This document shows, piece by piece, positions 30,014 through 39,878 of a DNA stretch of 64,000 nucleotides. Position 1 is the first letter of the stretch, and each line of letters opens with the position of its first letter. The notes under the pieces are model-generated. The model was not told the DNA's origin and did no database searches. It saw nothing but the letters and a program-made list of their open reading frames with translations. The stretch is from UBA1930 sp943371535 (lineage in GTDB: Bacteria; Bacteroidota; Bacteroidia; Chitinophagales; Chitinophagaceae). The stretch is taken from contig CALRVE020000005.1 in assembly GCA_943371535.1 (NCBI GenBank), forward strand, positions 88,614 to 152,613, in the 5' to 3' direction. The position numbers were made by a program, and so were the translations under genes.

Positions 30014-30847
30014 TTATGCTTCAACCAACTGAATGCCTGTTTGTGTAAAAGCAATTTTATGTTGCTTGTATAAAGCACCAGTAGTCATTTTAAATGTTTT
30101 TTTACTCATACCAAAAAAGGCATAAATGGCTTCTGGTTCACTTTTATCGTGGTAAGGTAAATAGTTGTCATTCTCCTTCAATAATCGTATAATTTTATCG
30201 GCTTCATCCTCTACTTTTTGATAGCCTTTTTTCCCAAGTAGCAAATCAATTTTTCCATCCTCTCTAATGGCTTGTACAAATCCTTTTAACTTATCGCCAA
30301 TATTTAAATCCTGAAAAATTTGGTTATCGTGTACTACACCAGTGTGTAAATTATTAATAATACATACGTAGCCAATATCACTTTTTCTATACACCAATAA
30401 ATCTACTTCTTCTTTTTCTTGTACAGTTAAATCTTCGTTGCTTAAGTGTTTTTCAATTTTTTCAGTGCCAGCAATTCTACCTGTTTGCTCATCAATATAA
30501 ATTTTTACCAAATACCATCCACCAGCTCTCATACCCATAATTTGTTGAGATTTCGCTACAAACAAATCTTTCATTAAACCCATATCTAAAAAAGCACCTG
30601 CACCCATTAAGCCCACACATTTCAGCAATACAATGTCGCCAACTATTCCTTTGGGTTTTTCGGTGGTTGCTATAATTCTGTTTTCACCATCGTGGTATAA
30701 AAACACTTCTAATGCATCGCCAATTCTAGTGCCTCTTGGTACAAAACGTTTAGGCAATAAAATACCATCGCCACCATCGTCTAAATAAAATCCAAAATCA
30801 ACTTTTCTGCTTACAGTAAGTGTATTGTATTGTCCTATTTGTATCAT
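30014..30847 (-). CDS. CvfB-like S1 RNA-binding protein
   Basis: The 277-residue protein resembles the conserved virulence factor B family: an N-terminal segment IGQYNTLTVSRKVDFGFYLD, several S1-type domains (GDALEVFLYHDGENRIIATT, and a central one with IGYVCIINNLHTGVVHDNQI followed by LKGFVQAIREDGKIDLLLG) and a C-terminal winged-helix part (AIYAFFGMSKKTFKMTTGAL). The family binds RNA and in Staphylococcus affects virulence gene expression; here a general RNA role is inferred. It is transcribed divergently from the SRPBCC gene at 30937. No operon partner is evident. Confidence 0.85.
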   Translation of the reverse strand: MIQIGQYNTLTVSRKVDFGFYLDDGGDGILLPKRFVPRGTRIGDALEVFLYHDGENRIIATTEKPKGIVGDIVLLKCVGLMGAGAFLDMGLMKDLFVAKSQQIMGMRAGGWYLVKIYIDEQTGRIAGTEKIEKHLSNEDLTVQEKEEVDLLVYRKSDIGYVCIINNLHTGVVHDNQIFQDLNIGDKLKGFVQAIREDGKIDLLLGKKGYQKVEDEADKIIRLLKENDNYLPYHDKSEPEAIYAFFGMSKKTFKMTTGALYKQHKIAFTQTGIQLVEA

Positions 30848-30936
30848 TTGTAAAATATAATATAGGCGAAGTTAAGTATAATGTAAGTGAAGCTAGTTTA
30901 GCCTACTTTTATACCCAATTAATGAACTGAAATTGT

Positions 30937-31314
30937 ATGCAAGATTTTAAAAAATATTACATCATTCCCGAAGAACCTGAGATTGTTTATCAAGCATTAA
31001 CCAATGCTGCAACCATTAAATTATGGACTGGTGAAGAATCTGAAATGAGTACAGAGCCCAACTCTGAATTTTCTTTATGGGAAGGTAGCATTGTTGGGAA
31101 AAATTTGGAATTTGAACAGGGTAAAAAAATTGTGCAACAATGGTATTTCGATGGTCAAGATGAGCCTTCTATTGTAACCATTAAATTACATGTACATAAA
31201 GATGGTACGTCAGCTGAGTTGCGTCATACCAACATTCCTGATGAAGCATTTGATGATATTACCGATGGTTGGACAAACACCTACTTTCGTTCTTTAAGTG
31301 AATTTTACGAGTAA
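30937..31314 (+). CDS. SRPBCC/START-like (AHSA1-type) domain protein
   Basis: The 125-residue protein fits the SRPBCC fold: an N-terminal YYIIPEEPEIVYQALTNAAT (helix after the first strand), the turn TIKLWTGEESEM, and the C-terminal helix DDITDGWTNTYFRSLSEFYE, as in AHSA1-like proteins. In Bacteroidota these are small, usually soluble proteins of uncertain function, sometimes annotated START-like. Its stop codon overlaps the start of the next gene (TAATG), so the two are translationally coupled. Confidence 0.8.
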   Translation: MQDFKKYYIIPEEPEIVYQALTNAATIKLWTGEESEMSTEPNSEFSLWEGSIVGKNLEFEQGKKIVQQWYFDGQDEPSIVTIKLHVHKDGTSAELRHTNIPDEAFDDITDGWTNTYFRSLSEFYE

Positions 31315-31787
31315 TGAAAACAGCCTCTATACAAGAAGTTAAAAAAGAATTAATTGAACTGAGTAAAACTCAATTGTTAGATTTATGTCTTAGGTTAGCT
31401 AAGTATAAAAAAGACAATAAAGAGTTGCTCGGCTTTTTACTTTTTAATGCTCATGATGTAGATGAATATATAAAAAATGTAAATGAAGAAATACTAGAGA
31501 TGTTTAAAGAGGTAAATAGCAGTCATGTTTTTTTTGCTAAGAAAACACTCAGGAAAATTTTACGTTTTGCCAATAAACACATTAAGTATGCAAGTAATAA
31601 ACAAGCAGAGGTGGAGATATTAATCTATTACTGCAAGCAGTTTAAAAAGCAAGGTAGTTATGTGTTTAAAAGCACTGCATTAGCCAATTTATATGCTGCT
31701 CAATTAAAAAAAATAGCTAAAGCAATAGATGGTTTGCACGAAGATTTACAATTTGAGTATGTAAGAAGTTTAGAAGTTTTAAAATAG
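31314..31787 (+). CDS. Conserved hypothetical protein, helical (157 aa)
   Basis: I do not recognise a named family. The protein is lysine-rich and largely alpha-helical (KKELIELSKTQLLDLCLRLA, then FNAHDVDEYIKNVNEEILEM), with no signal peptide or membrane segment, so it is likely cytoplasmic. Its ATG overlaps the SRPBCC stop by one base, which means it is probably translated with that gene and may act in the same complex or process. No cysteine or metal motif is present. Confidence 0.65.
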   Translation: MKTASIQEVKKELIELSKTQLLDLCLRLAKYKKDNKELLGFLLFNAHDVDEYIKNVNEEILEMFKEVNSSHVFFAKKTLRKILRFANKHIKYASNKQAEVEILIYYCKQFKKQGSYVFKSTALANLYAAQLKKIAKAIDGLHEDLQFEYVRSLEVLK

Positions 31788-31863
31788 TATAATAATTGAA
31801 TACAATTGTTTTAAAGGTTCAGTAAAATAGTTGAGTCAATAGTTCCAATTTCAAATTCTCAGT

Positions 31864-32547
31864 ATGACCGCTAAAATTATTTTAGTTGTATTATTTGTAG
31901 CAAGTTTAATTATTATGTCGTTTACAAAAGCTGGCAGGAAAAAACGAATCTTATTTTTAGGTGATTCAATTACTGCTGAAGGCATGAAAATGGGTGGCTA
32001 TATTGTAGTAATGGATTCAATTATTAAACAAGAAAATACCGATATAAATTATCAATTAATTGGTGCCGGAATTAGTGGCAATAAAGTGTACGATTTGTAT
32101 TTACGATTAGAAGAAGATGTAATTTCCAAATCAGCAGATATTGTAGTGATTTATATTGGTGTTAATGATGTTTGGCATAAAATAATAGATGGAACAGGAA
32201 CTGATAAAGTTAAGTTTGAACAATTTTATAGAGCCATTATTCAAAAGTTACAATACAATGGTAGTAAGGTTATTCTTTGCACACCAACGGTAATTGGTGA
32301 ACGTAAAGAATGGATGAACGAACAAGACAATGATTTGAATATTTACAGTGATATTGTTAGAAAGTTGACCAATGAATTTTCTTTACCGTTAGTCGACTCA
32401 CGTCAACTCTTTATTGAGTACAACTTAGCTAATAATCTAGAAAATCTCGATAAAGGTATTTTAACTACCGATGGTGTGCATTTAAATGCAAGGGGAAATG
32501 TTTTGGTAGCAAATGCCATTTGGGAAGTTATTAAAACAGTAAAATAA
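31864..32547 (+). CDS. SGNH/GDSL hydrolase
   Basis: The 227-residue protein has an N-terminal hydrophobic segment (export signal or anchor) and the SGNH motifs in order: block I ILFLGDSITAEG (catalytic Ser), block II GAGISGNKV (Gly), block III IYIGVNDVWHK (Asn), and block V TTDGVHLNARG (catalytic Asp and His). Such enzymes are esterases or lipases, often acting on carbohydrate acetyl esters. Downstream genes are on the other strand, so it is a single-gene unit. Confidence 0.88.
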   Translation: MTAKIILVVLFVASLIIMSFTKAGRKKRILFLGDSITAEGMKMGGYIVVMDSIIKQENTDINYQLIGAGISGNKVYDLYLRLEEDVISKSADIVVIYIGVNDVWHKIIDGTGTDKVKFEQFYRAIIQKLQYNGSKVILCTPTVIGERKEWMNEQDNDLNIYSDIVRKLTNEFSLPLVDSRQLFIEYNLANNLENLDKGILTTDGVHLNARGNVLVANAIWEVIKTVK

Positions 32548-32550
32548 ACT

Positions 32551-33195
32551 CTAAACTTCAAGTAATTGTTTTAGTAAGCTTGAAACCTCTTTGGCTTTGT
32601 CCATAATCATTAAATGTTCACCTCCTTCAATGGTATAATCTACTTTCACTAAACGATAGGGTAATAATTTATCGGCTGTGCCATGTATATGAACAATATT
32701 GCTGGGTATTATGGTATTGTTCCAATGTAAAATAGCATAGATAGCCCATTTGGTAAATGCAGGATTGGTATCTCTGGCAATTTGTTGCTGAATCATTCTT
32801 TGTTCTTTTCCTTTTGCTCCCAATAACCATGCAAAGAAGTTGCTCGATTTTTTCATTGAATTATTGGGTAACCATTGATAAGCAGGAATGTATTTCCCAA
32901 TTTTTAACAGCTTCGGAAATTCGGTGTGTGTTTTATTGCTTGAGATAAGAATCACCTTCATTTTAGGATTGTTCTTGGCTATTTCTGTAGCCAACATTCC
33001 GCCAAAAGAAAGTCCTACAACTATTGCATTGGGTTTTTTAATTTGTGCTGTTAGTCGTTGTGCATAATTAGGCAAACTTTCATTGTTCAATGGTTCTATC
33101 CATTCAATAAAAATGGGAATACAAAAGCTTAAATCTAAAAAACTAAATGCTTTTTTACTAGCTCCTAAACCCGATATGAAGTAAACGTTTTGCAT
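32551..33195 (-). CDS. Alpha/beta hydrolase
   Basis: I place the start at the ATG at 33195, because the first strand MQNVYFISGLGAS then begins at residue 1; an upstream ATG at 33219 would add eight residues. The 214-residue protein has the nucleophile elbow VVGLSFGGM (Ser in GLSFG), a likely Asp in VHIHGTADKLLP and a catalytic His in GGEHLMIMDKA. The fold is the alpha/beta hydrolase type; substrate unknown. Only three bases separate its stop from the convergent SGNH hydrolase gene. Confidence 0.8.
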   Translation of the reverse strand: MQNVYFISGLGASKKAFSFLDLSFCIPIFIEWIEPLNNESLPNYAQRLTAQIKKPNAIVVGLSFGGMLATEIAKNNPKMKVILISSNKTHTEFPKLLKIGKYIPAYQWLPNNSMKKSSNFFAWLLGAKGKEQRMIQQQIARDTNPAFTKWAIYAILHWNNTIIPSNIVHIHGTADKLLPYRLVKVDYTIEGGEHLMIMDKAKEVSSLLKQLLEV

Positions 33196-33253
33196 AATTT
33201 GAGTTTGCCACAGAAGCATTGAAAAAGTAATTTATTTTTTTTATTTCAGAGTC

Positions 33254-34531
33254 TCAATGGCAATAAATCAAGTAATAATTTTTCTTTCCTTTTTGTGCTA
33301 AAATATATTTTTCATGTAATAGCAAAGACCTATCAATATTAAATTGTAGCCCATCTATTTTTTTTCTATTAATGCTTATTCCTCCACCCGATACCATTTT
33401 TTTTGCTTCTCCTTTACTTGGAAAAATAGCCGTGTCTGCTAAGAAAGAAACAATATCAATTCCTGCCTCAATTTTACTTTTATCAAAACTAATTTTTTGT
33501 ACACCTTCCATATTTTCTAAATCATCTACACTCAAACTTTCAGCAGGTGCATTTACATTGGCAAACAATTTTTCAGTGGTTTCAATGGCTTTAATATATT
33601 CTGCTTCACCATGTACAAAAACGGTTACTTCTTTGGCTAAAGTTTTTTGTAAAATTCTAGCAGCAGGATTTTGATGTTGTTGTTCTATTAAATTATTAAT
33701 TGTAGGCTCATCTAAAAAAGTAAAGATTTTAATCCACTTTTCAGCATCAGCATCAGATGCATTGAGCCAAAATTGATAAAACTGATAAGGAGTTGTTCTG
33801 TTGGCATCTAACCAAATATTTCCACTTTCTGTTTTACCAAACTTACCACCATCGGCTTTGGTAATTAATGGGCAAGTAAATACAAATGCTTCACCAGCAC
33901 TTTTTCTTCTAATCAATTCCGAGCCTGTAGTCATGTTACCCCATTGATCGCTACCTCCAAATTGTAGTTTACAATTCAGGTTATTGTATAGCCAGTAGAA
34001 ATCGTATCCCTGCATTAGTTGGTATGCAAATTCTGTGTAACTAATACCTGTATCACCTTCAATTCTTTTCTTTACACTGTCTTTGGCCATCATGTAGTTA
34101 ACAGTAATGTGCTTACCCGTATCTCTTAAAAAATCTATGAAAGAAATGGTTTTAAACCAATCATAGTTATTGGTCATTATTGCAGCATTGGGTTTAGCGG
34201 TATCAAAATCTAAAAATTGCTCCAATTGTGCTTTTATACCGGCAATATTTTTATCCAAAGTAGCTTCGTCTAATAAATTTCTTTCCGCACTTTTTCCACT
34301 TGGGTCACCAATCATGCCAGTTGCACCACCTACTAGGGCAACGGGTTTATGTCCTGCTCTTTGCATGTGTACCAGTAGTAAAATGGGTACTAAGCTTCCA
34401 ATATGTAAACTATCGGCTGTTGGGTCAAATCCAGCATATCCAGTGGTCATTTCTTTCAATAATTGTTCTTCTGTACCTGGCATAATATCGGCAATCATGC
34501 CTCTCCAACGCAATTCAGTAATCAAATTCAT
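33254..34531 (-). CDS. tyrS: Tyrosyl-tRNA synthetase
   Basis: I place the start at the ATG at 34531 (MNLITELRWRGMIADIMPGT), which gives 425 residues and the usual TyrRS N-terminus; an upstream ATG at 34576 would add 15. The HIGH-type motif is DSLHIGS, the KMSKS-type motif is KFGKTESG, and a C-terminal S4-like RNA-binding region is present (PSKGEAKKMVSGGGISINRK). It charges tRNA-Tyr with tyrosine in the cytoplasm. Essential; expected as a single copy. Confidence 0.95.
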   Translation of the reverse strand: MNLITELRWRGMIADIMPGTEEQLLKEMTTGYAGFDPTADSLHIGSLVPILLLVHMQRAGHKPVALVGGATGMIGDPSGKSAERNLLDEATLDKNIAGIKAQLEQFLDFDTAKPNAAIMTNNYDWFKTISFIDFLRDTGKHITVNYMMAKDSVKKRIEGDTGISYTEFAYQLMQGYDFYWLYNNLNCKLQFGGSDQWGNMTTGSELIRRKSAGEAFVFTCPLITKADGGKFGKTESGNIWLDANRTTPYQFYQFWLNASDADAEKWIKIFTFLDEPTINNLIEQQHQNPAARILQKTLAKEVTVFVHGEAEYIKAIETTEKLFANVNAPAESLSVDDLENMEGVQKISFDKSKIEAGIDIVSFLADTAIFPSKGEAKKMVSGGGISINRKKIDGLQFNIDRSLLLHEKYILAQKGKKNYYLIYCH

Positions 34532-34791
34532 GGGTAAAAAATGGTTTGCAGCAAAAATAGTGGATAAATACTGCACGATTTTTGATTAAAATGAGTCATA
34601 TATGTAATTTTCAAGTAATTTTTTCGTTCATATTATCAACATTTAATCTTTTAGTTGAAGAAATGGTCGAAATTTGTACAAGTACAGCAATAAATAGTTA
34701 TTCAATATCTAGTTGATTAGCAAATTGCCTCTGTTTACTTGCAGCCCTTGAAAAATTGAAACGCCCTTTGTTAGCTAATAAAATCTTTTGT

Positions 34792-37700
34792 ATGAAGTTG
34801 AAGTTATTGTTTATGGTTCTTGTGGGATTCTTTATTGCAGAAGTGTCGGCACAATCTTTTAGGAACGAATGGATAGACTATTCGAAAACTTATTATAAGT
34901 TCAAGGTTTTCTTTGGAACAGAACCACCCGAAAATCATCCAATTCGTAAAAAATTGGTTCGAATTACTCAACCTACTTTACAAAGCAATGGGCTTGGAAG
35001 TGTTTTAGCAGAAGATTTTCAATTATTTAGAAATGGTGTAGAAGTGCCTATTTTTACTTCGGTTGCTTCTGGTGTTTTAGGTGCAAATGATTACATTGAA
35101 TTTTGGGGCGAAATTAATGACGGTAAAGCAGATAATGCTTTATATCGTCAACCAGATTTTCAATTATCTGATATCTGGAGTTTAAGTGAAGATGCGGCAA
35201 CGTACTTTTTAACTACCAACCCAACCACTAACAATAAACGTTTACAGTCTACCATAAACAATGTTGCCAATAATACTTTGCCTGCAACAGAATATTTTAT
35301 GCGTACGATTGGTTTTACACATAGGCAAAGACGTTATGAAGGATTTGCTGCCCAAGCTGCTTTGCCTTTATATTCATCTAGTTACGATAGAGGCGAAGGT
35401 TACGCCACCAGACCCATCAGACCAATTGGTAGTGCTTGTGGGCAAGTGTCTTTTACCATTAATATGACCAATCTGAGACCTTATTTAGCCGGTCCATCAA
35501 TGACTTTAAAAGTGAATGCTGTTGGTAGTGCCAATAATGCAAGAACTGTTTTAGTAAGGTTAAATGGTAACAATGTAATGAACTTTCAGATGGATTATTT
35601 CTTTGATGCACAAATGGAAGAATTTGGTTTACCTGTAAGTTTAATTTCTAGTGGGAATGCTGCTATACAACACATTAATCAAAGCGGTGTGAGTTGTGAT
35701 GAATTTCGATTGGTTAAAAATGAATTAACCTATCCTAGATCTTTAGATGGAAATAATTTAACAAGTCTTGAATTAAGCTTACCAGCATCTAACGATGGGC
35801 ATTATTTAAAATTTTATAATTTCAATTATGCTGGAGGAACTCCAGTTTTATATGATTTAACCAATGGGAAAAAATATGAGGGTAATTTAGTAATTGCCGA
35901 TACAATAAGATTTTTAACAGAACCTTCTACTGTTAAAGCCAATTTAGTATTGGTAAATAGTAGTGCATCCAATGCACTCAATATTTCAACTTTACAAACC
36001 AGAAATTTCGTTGACTATAATACCGTTTCAAATCAAGGTGATTATATTATTATTTCGAACCCATTAATTTATGGCTCTGGAAGTAATAATTATGTACAAC
36101 AATATAAAGATTATAGAAGTAGTGCAGCTGGAGGAAATTATCAATCTATTTTAGTAGATATTAATGAAATTACCGATCAGTTTGGTTATGGTATTAAACT
36201 ACATCCTATTGCAGTAAGAAATTTTTTAAATTATGCAAGAACCAATTTTGCTATAACACCCAAATTCACTTTTTTAATTGGAAAGGGGCTTAACTATATT
36301 GATTATAGGGCTAATGGCGGTGACCCGAATATTGATTTTCAAAATTTAGTACCTACTTGGGGGCATCCTGCATCAGATAACTTATTGAGTGCAATAGCAA
36401 ACGATAATCCAATTCCACAAATTCCTATTGGTCGTTTAAGTGCTGTTTCGCCTGCAGAAGTTGGTGTGTATTTAGCTAAAGTAAAGCAATACGATTCCTT
36501 ACAAAATAGTCCAACCCAAACTGTTAGCGATAAAGCATGGATGAAAAATGTACTGCAAGTTGCTGGTGCCAATGATTATAATATTGGTACACAGTTAGAT
36601 GCTTACATGAAGAAGTATAAAGCCATTATTGAAGATTCTTTATATGGTGCAAAAGCCACCAATTTTGATAAATTGGCCGATCCATCGGCTTATACTCAGT
36701 CACTCAAAAACTTTAAAAATATTTTTGAATCGGGTGCTTCGTTAATTACTTATTTCGGTCACTCTTCATCAACTAATTTAGATTTCAACTTAGATAATCC
36801 AAGTGCATACAATAACCAATATCGTTATCCTATTTTCATAGTAAATGGTTGCGATGCAGGAAATTTATATTTATACGAATCGCAACGTTTAAGCTTAAAA
36901 ACAACTTTATCTGAAAAGTTTGTTTTAGAACCACAAAAAGGAGCTATTGGTTATTTGGCAACCACAAGTTTTGGTGTAGTAAATTATTTAGATTCGTTCA
37001 CCACTAAATTTTATAGATCATTAAGTTCAACCGAATACAATAAACCGTTTGGAGAAGTTATTAAATCAGGAATTGCCAATGTTTTGAATACTACTGGAGG
37101 AAACGATTTTTTTGCACGTTTTCATGCCGAGCAATTTAATTTTCATGGAGATCCTGCATTAAAATTAAACACTTTTGCTAAACCCGATTATATAGTTGAA
37201 GCCAATCAAATTTCAGTTACGCCTCAATTTATTTCTACTGCCAATGATTCGTTTTATGTAAAAGTAAAACTGTTTAACGTTGGTCAAATGACTGGCGATT
37301 CAGTAAATATTAAACTTGAACGTCAATATCCTGATGGAAATACATTAACTGCTTTTTCAAAAAGAATTGCTGCAATTGCAGCTCAAGATTCGTTAACTAT
37401 TGCTTTGCCAATTGTTGCTAATAGAGATAAAGGAAATAATATTTTAACCGCAGTAATTGATTATACCAATAGCATTGATGAATTGAGTGAAAACAATAAT
37501 GTTGCTACACTTACAGTAACTATTAATGAGGCAGCTATACTTCCTGTATATCCTTATAAATACGCAATTGTAAATAATGCCTCATTTAAGTTAGCAGCAT
37601 CAACAGCTAATCCATTAACAACTACTAAAAGTTACATAATGGAAATTGATACAACTGCTTTATTTAATTCAAGTTTAAAATTCACACAAACCAAAGCATC

Positions 37701-39681
37701 GGTAGGTGGAGTAGTTGAGTTTGATTATGGCTTAACATTAACTAATAACACAACTTATTATTGGAGAGTGGCTGTAGATGAACCTAGCCAATATTGGAAC
37801 ACTGCTTCTTTTACTTATAAAACCACACCTGAAGTTGGGTTTACACAACAACATTACTATCAGCATACCGAAAGTAGTTTTGAAAGAATGGAGTTAGACA
37901 GTACACGAAAATTCAACTTTAATAGTAAGCCCAATAACTTGTTTGTTTTACATTCAATTTATCCTTTCGGCGGAACAGAAGATCAACAGTTTAGCATTAA
38001 AGTAAATGGTGCTGGTATTATTGCAAGTGCTTGTTTAGGTAGTTCGGTAATTATAAATGTAATAGATACTTTAACTTTTAAACCAAGAGAAAACTTAACC
38101 AATCCATTTGGTGCCGAACCAACTTGCGATGAAAACAGAAAATATAATTTTGAATATGCATATACCAATGCTACCGCTAGAAATAATGCAAAACAATTTT
38201 TAGAAAGTATTCCTAACGGAATGTTAGTAGCTGTTCGTTTGGTATACGATGGGGTACAAACTTGGGCAAACGAATGGGCTGCCGATACGCTTACTTATGG
38301 TTCTGGAAATTCATTATATCATTTCTTAAAAAGACAAGGTTTACCTATTGATTCGTTTAATGCACCAAGAACGTTTGGTATTATTTTCAAGAAAAATGAT
38401 AGTGCAAGATTTAGTCCTAGATATCAATTTACCAATGGTTTATATGATAGAGTGGTAATGAATGTAGATTATGATGCAAAAGACACTTTAGGCTTTGTAA
38501 CTTCCCCAAAATTTGGTCCTGCAAAAGCATGGAAAAATGTTTTATGGAGTGGAGCTGGAAATGCAAATTCAAGAGCCACAATGGACGTAATTGGTATAGA
38601 CAGTATTGGGGCTAAAACGGTTTTACATACACTTGATACTTTACAAAATACATTTAATATTAGTGCAGTTAGTGCAAGCCAATATCCATACATTCAATTG
38701 AAGTTTAAAACACAAGATTCTATTTTAGCTACGCCTTATCAATTAAGAAATTGGAGTGTAGAGTATGATGCAGTGCCTGAAGGTGCTATTGCCCCTAATT
38801 TATATTTCAATATTCCAGATTCGGTGGGTGTAACAACAACTGCAGCAACAGATACATTAAAAGGAGGCTTTGCATTTAAAAATGTAGGGAAAGTAAATTT
38901 TGATAGTTTAACTTTTAAAGCAACATTATACAACTTGCGTTTAGGTACAATATATACGTTTGATTTGCCTAAAACTAAAGCTTTGTTGGTTGGCGATACA
39001 TTACATGCCAATTTTGTAATACCAGTAGGTACATTACCACAAGACGATTATAATTTGTATTTGGTTTTAAACGAAAATGGTGTACAAAAAGAACAATATT
39101 TATTTAATAATTCTTTGTACAAATATGTATATCTAAAAACTAGTTTAATTGTTCCGGTAAGGTTATTAAACTTTGTTGCAAAACCAATCAATACTTCTAA
39201 TGTAGAACTAACTTGGGAAGTAACTGAAGAAACCAATATGAGCAATTATGTACTAGAACATAGTACCAATGCCAATAGTTTTAAAGCCTTAACTACCATT
39301 ACAGCAAACAACTCTGTAGGTAATAAACAGTACAATTATCGCCATATAAACGCAGTAATTGGGAAGAATTTTTATCGTTTAAAAATGGTGAATAAAGATG
39401 GAAGTTTTAGTTATTCTCCTGTACGATTAATTCAGTTTAGTAAAGGCGTTTCAGTAAATATTTATCCTAATCCAGTTGTAAATTTTGTACAGTTGGTAGT
39501 AACTAAAGAAGATAATAAAGCAAATACTGCTATGTTGTATAATAATTTTGGGCAGTTGCTTACTACTGTTCAGTTTAATACAAATACGCAAATTAATTTC
39601 AGTAAATATGCAGCCGGCACTTATTTATTAAAAGTGAATGACGGTAGCAGTATTCAAACATTTACCATTCAAAAAATGTAA
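34792..39681 (+). CDS. C25 (gingipain-like) cysteine protease, PorU2-type, with T9SS type A sorting domain
   Basis: I place the start at the ATG at 34792 (MKLKLLFMVLVGFFIAEVSA, a signal peptide); a TTG upstream would add 12 residues. The 1629-residue protein matches the PorU2-like family: N-terminal NEWIDYSKTYYKFKV and DYIEFWGEINDGK, a C25 peptidase domain with catalytic H657 (YFGHSSS) and C687 (NGCDAGN), and later Ig-like domains. It ends in a T9SS type A sorting domain (VNIYPNPVVNF to FTIQKM). A roughly 11-residue extra stretch lies at about residues 39-55 relative to its paralogue. True PorU is a sortase that cleaves type A sorting domains at the surface; here a sortase-like role is inferred. 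Confidence 0.85.
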   Translation: MKLKLLFMVLVGFFIAEVSAQSFRNEWIDYSKTYYKFKVFFGTEPPENHPIRKKLVRITQPTLQSNGLGSVLAEDFQLFRNGVEVPIFTSVASGVLGANDYIEFWGEINDGKADNALYRQPDFQLSDIWSLSEDAATYFLTTNPTTNNKRLQSTINNVANNTLPATEYFMRTIGFTHRQRRYEGFAAQAALPLYSSSYDRGEGYATRPIRPIGSACGQVSFTINMTNLRPYLAGPSMTLKVNAVGSANNARTVLVRLNGNNVMNFQMDYFFDAQMEEFGLPVSLISSGNAAIQHINQSGVSCDEFRLVKNELTYPRSLDGNNLTSLELSLPASNDGHYLKFYNFNYAGGTPVLYDLTNGKKYEGNLVIADTIRFLTEPSTVKANLVLVNSSASNALNISTLQTRNFVDYNTVSNQGDYIIISNPLIYGSGSNNYVQQYKDYRSSAAGGNYQSILVDINEITDQFGYGIKLHPIAVRNFLNYARTNFAITPKFTFLIGKGLNYIDYRANGGDPNIDFQNLVPTWGHPASDNLLSAIANDNPIPQIPIGRLSAVSPAEVGVYLAKVKQYDSLQNSPTQTVSDKAWMKNVLQVAGANDYNIGTQLDAYMKKYKAIIEDSLYGAKATNFDKLADPSAYTQSLKNFKNIFESGASLITYFGHSSSTNLDFNLDNPSAYNNQYRYPIFIVNGCDAGNLYLYESQRLSLKTTLSEKFVLEPQKGAIGYLATTSFGVVNYLDSFTTKFYRSLSSTEYNKPFGEVIKSGIANVLNTTGGNDFFARFHAEQFNFHGDPALKLNTFAKPDYIVEANQISVTPQFISTANDSFYVKVKLFNVGQMTGDSVNIKLERQYPDGNTLTAFSKRIAAIAAQDSLTIALPIVANRDKGNNILTAVIDYTNSIDELSENNNVATLTVTINEAAILPVYPYKYAIVNNASFKLAASTANPLTTTKSYIMEIDTTALFNSSLKFTQTKASVGGVVEFDYGLTLTNNTTYYWRVAVDEPSQYWNTASFTYKTTPEVGFTQQHYYQHTESSFERMELDSTRKFNFNSKPNNLFVLHSIYPFGGTEDQQFSIKVNGAGIIASACLGSSVIINVIDTLTFKPRENLTNPFGAEPTCDENRKYNFEYAYTNATARNNAKQFLESIPNGMLVAVRLVYDGVQTWANEWAADTLTYGSGNSLYHFLKRQGLPIDSFNAPRTFGIIFKKNDSARFSPRYQFTNGLYDRVVMNVDYDAKDTLGFVTSPKFGPAKAWKNVLWSGAGNANSRATMDVIGIDSIGAKTVLHTLDTLQNTFNISAVSASQYPYIQLKFKTQDSILATPYQLRNWSVEYDAVPEGAIAPNLYFNIPDSVGVTTTAATDTLKGGFAFKNVGKVNFDSLTFKATLYNLRLGTIYTFDLPKTKALLVGDTLHANFVIPVGTLPQDDYNLYLVLNENGVQKEQYLFNNSLYKYVYLKTSLIVPVRLLNFVAKPINTSNVELTWEVTEETNMSNYVLEHSTNANSFKALTTITANNSVGNKQYNYRHINAVIGKNFYRLKMVNKDGSFSYSPVRLIQFSKGVSVNIYPNPVVNFVQLVVTKEDNKANTAMLYNNFGQLLTTVQFNTNTQINFSKYAAGTYLLKVNDGSSIQTFTIQKM

Positions 39682-39696
39682 AAGGTGTTAGTAAGT

Positions 39697-39736
39697 AAAA
39701 AAATAGCTGGTTTGTAAAACAACCGGCTATTTTTTT
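39697..39736 (+). terminator. Rho-independent terminator after first C25 protease
   Basis: AAAAAAATAGCTGGTT and AACCGGCTATTTTTTT form a long stem with one T-G wobble around an 8-base loop; the A-run and T-run at its base would let it work in both directions. Confidence 0.85.
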
Positions 39737-39878
39737 AAACAAAATTTTGTTGCAAAGTGTATTAACATTACTTTTATTGTATCTTAAACACCTTCATACA
39801 ATATTTGCTATAGTTTAACTCTACACTTAATTTTCTTTTGGTAAAGTATTTTTACTTAAGGTATATAAAATTTATAGA

